This document shows, in pieces, positions 59,335-64,000 of a stretch of 64,000 nucleotides of DNA; within the stretch, counting starts at the first letter, position 1, and each line of letters starts with the position of its first letter. Below the pieces are notes generated by a model that was given only the letters and a program-made list of their open reading frames with translations, did not search any database and had not been told where the DNA came from. Source of the DNA: Apophysomyces variabilis (taxonomy: Eukaryota; Mucoromycota; Mucoromycetes; Mucorales; Mucoraceae); the NCBI GenBank assembly GCA_002749535.1, contig MZZL01000406.1:483386-547385 (forward strand), read 5' to 3'. Made by a program: the position numbers and the translations under genes.

Positions 59335-61275
59335 TTAATAGATCCATTTCAAGCTCTTGCCATTGTCTTTGTCTATGACTTGGGTTTTACGATCCAACAC
59401 TTCGCCTACTTTCTGGGGCACACCTTGCTTGCCATTGCGGTCTCTCATAAAGTATTCAATCACCTGCTCGCGGTTAAGCGCAAAGTTTCCGACGTCGGTT
59501 GCATCTCCCGTCACAACACGTTTAATGTCCTCTTCAGACGGTAACATGTACTTGCGGTACGGGTATTGTTTGTAATCCTTAACGGATGGCAATTCCAGTC
59601 GGAGGGGGGAAGGAGATTCAAAGTAGTCGGCACGGATATGCTGTTGCTTCACTTCTTGGAGCGTCGCGGGCTTCCAATTGGCGGGTCTTCTCTCCACAAG
59701 AGTGGCTGTAACACCCTCGCTAAAATCATGTCCTTGCTACAATGATTATTAATACATTTGTTCTTAGTATCGCAGCATATGAAATCAGAATTTTACCAAG
59801 AACTTCTGCACCAAATGGTATTCCATCTTGAAACATTGCTTAATGCTGAGAGCTGCACCAGTGCGAAGTTGATGCAAAGTAACTTTGAGAGACGTGGGCG
59901 ACATGCTGTTCAGGAGCTTCAATGTCTCCTTGCCCCATTCTGAATTTTCCTTTTCCACAGCTGCCACGATTTCTTCGACAGTATCATATTTGAAGCATCT
60001 GTTGATAATAGCAGAGAAGATTCAGCTATCGCTTTTTGTAAATTTTCAGCCCTGCTTACCGATCAATGGCAGCACGGATATCACCGCTTAATGAAAAGCC
60101 AGGCTCTTGTTCTAATTCTGCCGAGAATTCCTCAATAGCACCATTGATAACATCATGGCTGGGATTTTCGATCTCGGCAATTCGTGCTTCGAGTGCTTCG
60201 AGTCGGGAGGATGGGACAAAATGAGTCGCAACGCCAGCGTATCTGATGGTTAGGTAATAGTCAGATTAGTAACTTCCCTTTTAAGGTATTTGCATTGATG
60301 ACATACAGGACGTCGACACCTTTGAGACGTTTTCCAGTCAAACCAAGGTAGACACCAAGTTGACCATCCAGACGGGGCAGGAAGAAACTACCACCGACTT
60401 CGGGTAAGAATCCAATGGCTGTTTCTGGCATAGCGAAAAGCGTATTTTCCGTGGCGATACGGAAAGGAGCATGAACGGACAAACCGACGCCGCCACCCAC
60501 TATCAGAGATTGTAAATGCCTTGTATTCAGTATCAGCGTTTCCACGACTTACTCGTAATTCCATCCATCACAGCGACAAAGGGAGTATCAAGCGAAGCGA
60601 TAAGATGATCCAATTGGTATTCCTCTTCGAAGAACTTCGTTGCTTGTGGATCGCCTGCAGCAGCCAGATCAACGACAGCTACGAGGCACAAACGTTCAAT
60701 ACAATAAGGTGACACCTTAACTTAAAGATTTACTCACTCTTCACATCGCCACCAGCGCAGAATCCCTTTCCGCCGCAACTTTTAAGCAAAATCACTTTCG
60801 CCAGGTCAGATTTTTCCCACGCCTGACAAACAAAGTTTAGTATCATGTAGACTAATATTTTTTACGCTATACCTGGATTTCTGGGGTAATTGCGCGAACC
60901 ATTTCCAGATTTAACGCGTTCAACTTTTTGGGTCGGTTGAGGACGACAGAACGAACACCAAGGTTGGAACGGTGAAGAACTTCTGATTCGACAGAGGAGG
61001 CAGCAGTCGACATCTAAAAAATTGTTGATCCATTAGCGTTTGTTTTTCTGTGAGAAAGGAGGAGGGATATGAACAAGTACATTTTGCTTTGGTTGAAGTA
61101 GCCACTGGTTGGTTTTTATCAATCGTCTATTAGCCACAGCAGAACGGCTGGACATGACACGTTGTTGAAAGGAAGAGGAAGGGAGAATTGCCCGAATGTG
61201 AGTTTGGGAAGATTGTCGAAGAAGAGAAGCGGCGCGTTGACCGAGGTTAACACGTTTTGAGAATAAGCGACTCAT
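59335..61275 (-). CDS. EHD3: 3-hydroxyisobutyryl-CoA hydrolase, mitochondrial (Ehd3/mS47 type)
   Basis: Eight exons: 61275-61081, 61013-60873, 60822-60738, 60678-60553, 60499-60307, 60242-60060, 59998-59797 and 59736-59335; 508 aa. The first 65 residues ([20 protein letters not shown]) are basic and amphipathic, as in a mitochondrial presequence. The crotonase fold shows [77 protein letters not shown] and [12 protein letters not shown]. The C-terminal block [20 protein letters not shown] is typical of HIBCH. Reaction: releases 3-hydroxyisobutyrate from its CoA thioester in valine breakdown. In several fungi the same protein is reported as mitoribosomal subunit mS47. Exon 2 starts with an in-frame ATG (61013), so an alternative transcript could give a protein without the presequence. 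Confidence 0.94.
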
Positions 61276-62009
61276 GAACGAGAAAAAATAAAGGGGGAAA
61301 GGGTCCACAAAACTGACCAGCATTTGAACATCGGAAATACAGTCCTCTGCCGAAAGTCACGCATCCTCCTGCCATTGGAGGCGCCTGAAAAAACCCCTTC
61401 CGCATGCTTCTGTTTAATGCTCGATAATTTAAAGACTCCACCCAAAATTGCTCGAAGATTCGAGTTAAAAGTTATAAAGAATATTCCAACAACCGTTAGT
61501 GAGTCTCCTTTGTTAAAATGTGATAGTGAGCTTACCGGTGTGGTCATATGTAAAAAATAAATGGGAATTAATACGGGCACTAAAAAGTTGGTGACCTCGC
61601 GCACCAAAAATATGGGTCACTTTAGTAGCTTTCCCTTTTCATACAGCGTCAACCAATCATTGCCGTACGCTTCTCTAAGCTAATACCAGCATTTTACTGC
61701 GCGAGCTGGGCCTTCACTCAGACAATGATTTTAAAAAGATATTTGGTGTTCGCTTGCAGATTTTCCGAGTTCTACCAGGCTATAGGTGAAGTTTTGGGAT
61801 ACTCTTACAGTACTTACGTCCTATAGCCAAGTTTGCTAAATTGAACACTTCGTGAAACTGAGCAAGCTGACTATCATTATCGCTTTCTGCAACGGTGCGG
61901 ATCAAGCAAGCTAGAGCCTTGGAATTGGTAGAAATAAATCTCCAGCGCGTAGACGGACATGGGGAAAAAGAGAAAACGAGCGAGTCAAACTATTTGCAAT
62001 CTTTTCCGG

Positions 62010-63163
62010 CTACTTGATGCTCCTTGTTGTACTTCCTAAGTATGTGAACCAACGCTGGTACGTACTTGCCGGGGCGAGCAGAAAATCTTTTGACGGTTGC
62101 TTTTTTTCTTGGGGCATTAGTCCTGTAAATGCCGCACAGACGTTATCAAATGACGTTTCTGATATCACGACCAATTTGCTTTCCAGGAAAGGGCCAGTGA
62201 GGGTCCCCTCTGGCAAGACATTCGTACACGTATTGCTCAGCAATAACTTTAGCATTCTTATTCATTAATCGCTACTCATTTTTCCAGATCGGCGAAACAT
62301 ATTCTCACGAAAGAGCCTGCGTATTTACCGCTGTTAAGGTTGTCAATCTCCTTGAGATATATAATTGGATGCTGCTTTCGAAGTTTTCCATTACATTATT
62401 CGAGAATGTGGAAGCTAAAGTCACACAGGCGGCTGATAGTGCATTGCTGTATTCTGTAAACTTGCCAGCAGAGTAAACAACGCTCGGATAGCAGCTGGAA
62501 ACTGTTCGCCAGTTCTCACGCGGCTCTACTGGGAAGTTGATGTCAGTATTACTGACTCCGATGCCCATCATTAGTTGACAAACAGAATGCCAAAAGTTGT
62601 GCGTGTAAATATGCGGAGGCTCCCAACGCTCCGAATTAGCAACTTTGAAGTATTCAAATGAGCTGCGCAAGGGAGTCTTCTCAGAAAGGACGATAGTCGC
62701 CTAACATTCATAAAAAAAAACTTGCTGAAATTATGGACGTACAACAAAGGAGAGAGGAAATTTACAGGTAAAAAGTTCCATAATATTTTGACCAACTTGT
62801 GTGCAATGACATGTCTTTTGAGTTTCTTGTGATCATAGCAGTTTTGGAGGGTGATCTAGAGTTGTCGGTGCCACTGAAAGTGGGGCAATGTTTTCCGACA
62901 GTATTGCTATTGCTTGTTTCCGAAGCTTTGTGGTTCCTTCAGCGCATTTGGCTGCAGACGTTTCAGCCTCGTCCGTTGCGTTTAGTTTTCTCTTGACGCG
63001 CCACTCTATATGTAGAAAAGCATAAATCCTTGTTGTCTTTGTAAGTAAATACGATAGTGTGTTCACCTGGCTGCTTTCCGTGCCTTGCATTTAAGAAGAA
63101 GGTGTTATACCGTTTGTTTGAACGCCCAATGCCGCCACAGTTCTTACAAATATACGCAAACAC
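62010..63163 (-). pseudogene. Broken copy of a zinc-knuckle-bearing repeat-encoded protein
   Basis: Read 5' to 3' on the minus strand, pieces in different frames follow one another. First FAYICKNCGGIGRSNKRYNT (a CxxCxGxG knuckle whose last Cys is lost), then TTKLRKQAIAILSENIAPL. Next LRRLPCAAHLNTSK alternates with RSSFEYFKVANSERWEPPH, HNFWHSVCQLMMGIGVSN, PRENWRTVSSCYPSVVYS, ALSAACVTLASTFSNNV and SSIQLYISRRLTTLTAVN. The last piece is CAAFTGLMPQEKKQPSKDF with TYQRWFTYLGSTTRSIK. The collinear order with frame changes and stops shows a decayed coding sequence. I associate this wording with dispersed ORFs in Mucorales genomes, from memory. No transposase or polymerase motif is seen. Confidence 0.5.
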
Positions 63164-63946
63164 ATTCCATTATCTATAAGCAATGCCTCCCTGGGTGCAG
63201 ATCATCTGTCAATATGCTTTACCCTCTTTGGCTCTTTCCAGTTCAGCATCCTTGTTAAGGTATTTCTGAATTTTTTTGAACAAAATGATATCTTTCCAAG
63301 CCCAGGTATCGTAGTTTGGAAGCAGATTAGGTATTGCTATAGCAATGCCACTGCAGAAGACTGTCAAGCATTGTAAAGGAAAAAGAGGTGTGATTGACAG
63401 CTTTGGCAGTTATTGATCTTGATAGATCTCATCTATTTCCAGTTATGGTGATAGCTTTATAACACGAATGACACAGTTCATGCGTTGGCAATTCCGGTCG
63501 CGATTCACTTACGGTACTCTATATCTAAACTATCAGTAACCTTAAACGAACTTTTATGGAAGAATTGCTTAAACCGGATAAATAGCAGAGGGTGGCTAGA
63601 AAGGCCAGATTCTATACCTAAGACAACAATGATGGCTGATATTACTTGAGCTTGTTCGTCGTTTTATCTGTCTAATGCTGCGTATAGAAATTCCCATGGT
63701 GATGATCCTTTTGACGTACGGATTGTCATACCCGACATGGTTTCTGTAGCACTTTTGTTTTCTTTCTCATTTACTCAGCTGCCGCCAGATAAATTGTTTG
63801 GGAGAAGCTGCTATATTACGTGAAATCCAGTATTCATCTGCTTTTCTGACTTTCCGTAATTGAAAAGCCTTCTGTTTCTGATTTCTTTTACCGGTTGCCA
63901 GAGCATTCGTGCCTTCAATCGCATCATTACATTATATTACACACAA

Positions 63947-64000
63947 TGGATGAAAAGCTTTCTTCTTGTGAGTTCTAATATCATCGTTCTCCTGATTGCT
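63947..64000 (+). other. Possible first exon of a gene cut by the window end
   Basis: An ATG after an AT-rich leader (TTACACACA) opens MDEKLSS and is followed by a consensus donor GTGAGT at about 63970. Only the context supports it; too little is visible to name a product. Confidence 0.2.

Larger units (their letters stand above)
61276..64000. other. Gene-poor right end of the window
   Basis: The left edge should hold the hydrolase promoter. The middle holds the degenerate repeat-encoded ORF listed separately. From 63164 to 63940 no coding exon, RNA gene or repeat was recognised. Confidence 0.5.

Noticed and set aside
61272..61607. A 111-codon minus ORF upstream of the hydrolase
   Set aside because: It lies in the promoter region, has no motif, and its reading crosses the hydrolase start in another frame.
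1..64000. CRISPR arrays, tRNA or rRNA genes, bacterial operons
   Set aside because: No regularly spaced direct repeats, no A/B-box pair with cloverleaf potential, and gene structure is plainly eukaryotic.

Overview
This is a 64 kb piece of nuclear DNA from an intron-rich fungus, most likely an early-diverging one (Mucoromycota, probably Mucorales). The basis is gene content (ERG2, a PMT-family protein, a Doa4-type ubiquitin hydrolase, fungal tropomyosin), dense short introns (mostly 42-70 nt, GT-AG, with CTRAY-like branch sites), pyrimidine-rich tracts before several start codons, and broken ORFs that resemble repeat-encoded proteins I associate with Mucorales genomes. No prokaryotic, organellar, rRNA, tRNA or CRISPR feature was found. 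Gene models were built by hand from splice signals, reading phase and family motifs. For every gene named below except the partial tropomyosin, the exon lengths add up to a multiple of three.

Layout. 1-0.3 kb: 5' end of tropomyosin (-). 2.1-5.7: Ctf18 clamp-loader subunit (+). 7.6-8.7: Wss1-type DNA-protein-crosslink protease (-). 8.9-12.6: SulP/STAS/cyclic-nucleotide-domain vacuolar transporter (+). 12.6-14.0: AlkA/Mag-type DNA glycosylase (-). 14.2-17.7: rhodanese-USP deubiquitinase (+). 17.8-19.8: mitochondrial ClpX (+). 19.9-23.5: Itc1/WAC chromatin-remodelling subunit (-). 24.7-28.5: Dis3/Rrp44 exosome nuclease (+). 31.0-32.1: homeodomain factor (-). 33.1-35.3: Dph2 (-). 36.1-37.1: Vps74/GOLPH3 (-). 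41.1-43.4: CTNNBL1 (+). 43.7-44.4: ribosomal protein eS24 (-). 47.6-49.2: carnosine N-methyltransferase family (-). 49.8-50.6: unrecognised single-TM protein (+). 53.5-56.9: divergent PMT/MIR protein (+). 57.0-57.8: ERG2 sterol isomerase (+). 58.0-59.3: unrecognised acidic protein (+). 59.3-61.3: 3-hydroxyisobutyryl-CoA hydrolase (-).

The genes are mostly unrelated housekeeping functions, although three of the first five (Ctf18, Wss1, Mag) serve DNA replication or repair. Two pairs are head-to-head with short shared 5' regions (Wss1/SulP 227 bp, glycosylase/USP 172 bp). Several convergent pairs are separated by only 50-76 bp. Gene-poor stretches (28.5-31.0, 37.1-41.1, 44.4-47.6, 50.6-53.5, 61.3-64.0 kb) hold degenerate repeat-encoded ORFs and one well-preserved short transposon.

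The most interesting items are: a 204-bp CACTA-type miniature element with perfect 14-bp terminal repeats, a 3-bp target duplication and paired internal palindromes; a 14-nt microexon that carries the catalytic HELVH core of the Wss1 protease; two p97-binding motifs plus a SUMO-binding motif in the same protein; three candidate GC-AG introns, one of which stays in frame if retained in ClpX; and a PMT-family protein that appears to lack the catalytic Asp-Glu pair.
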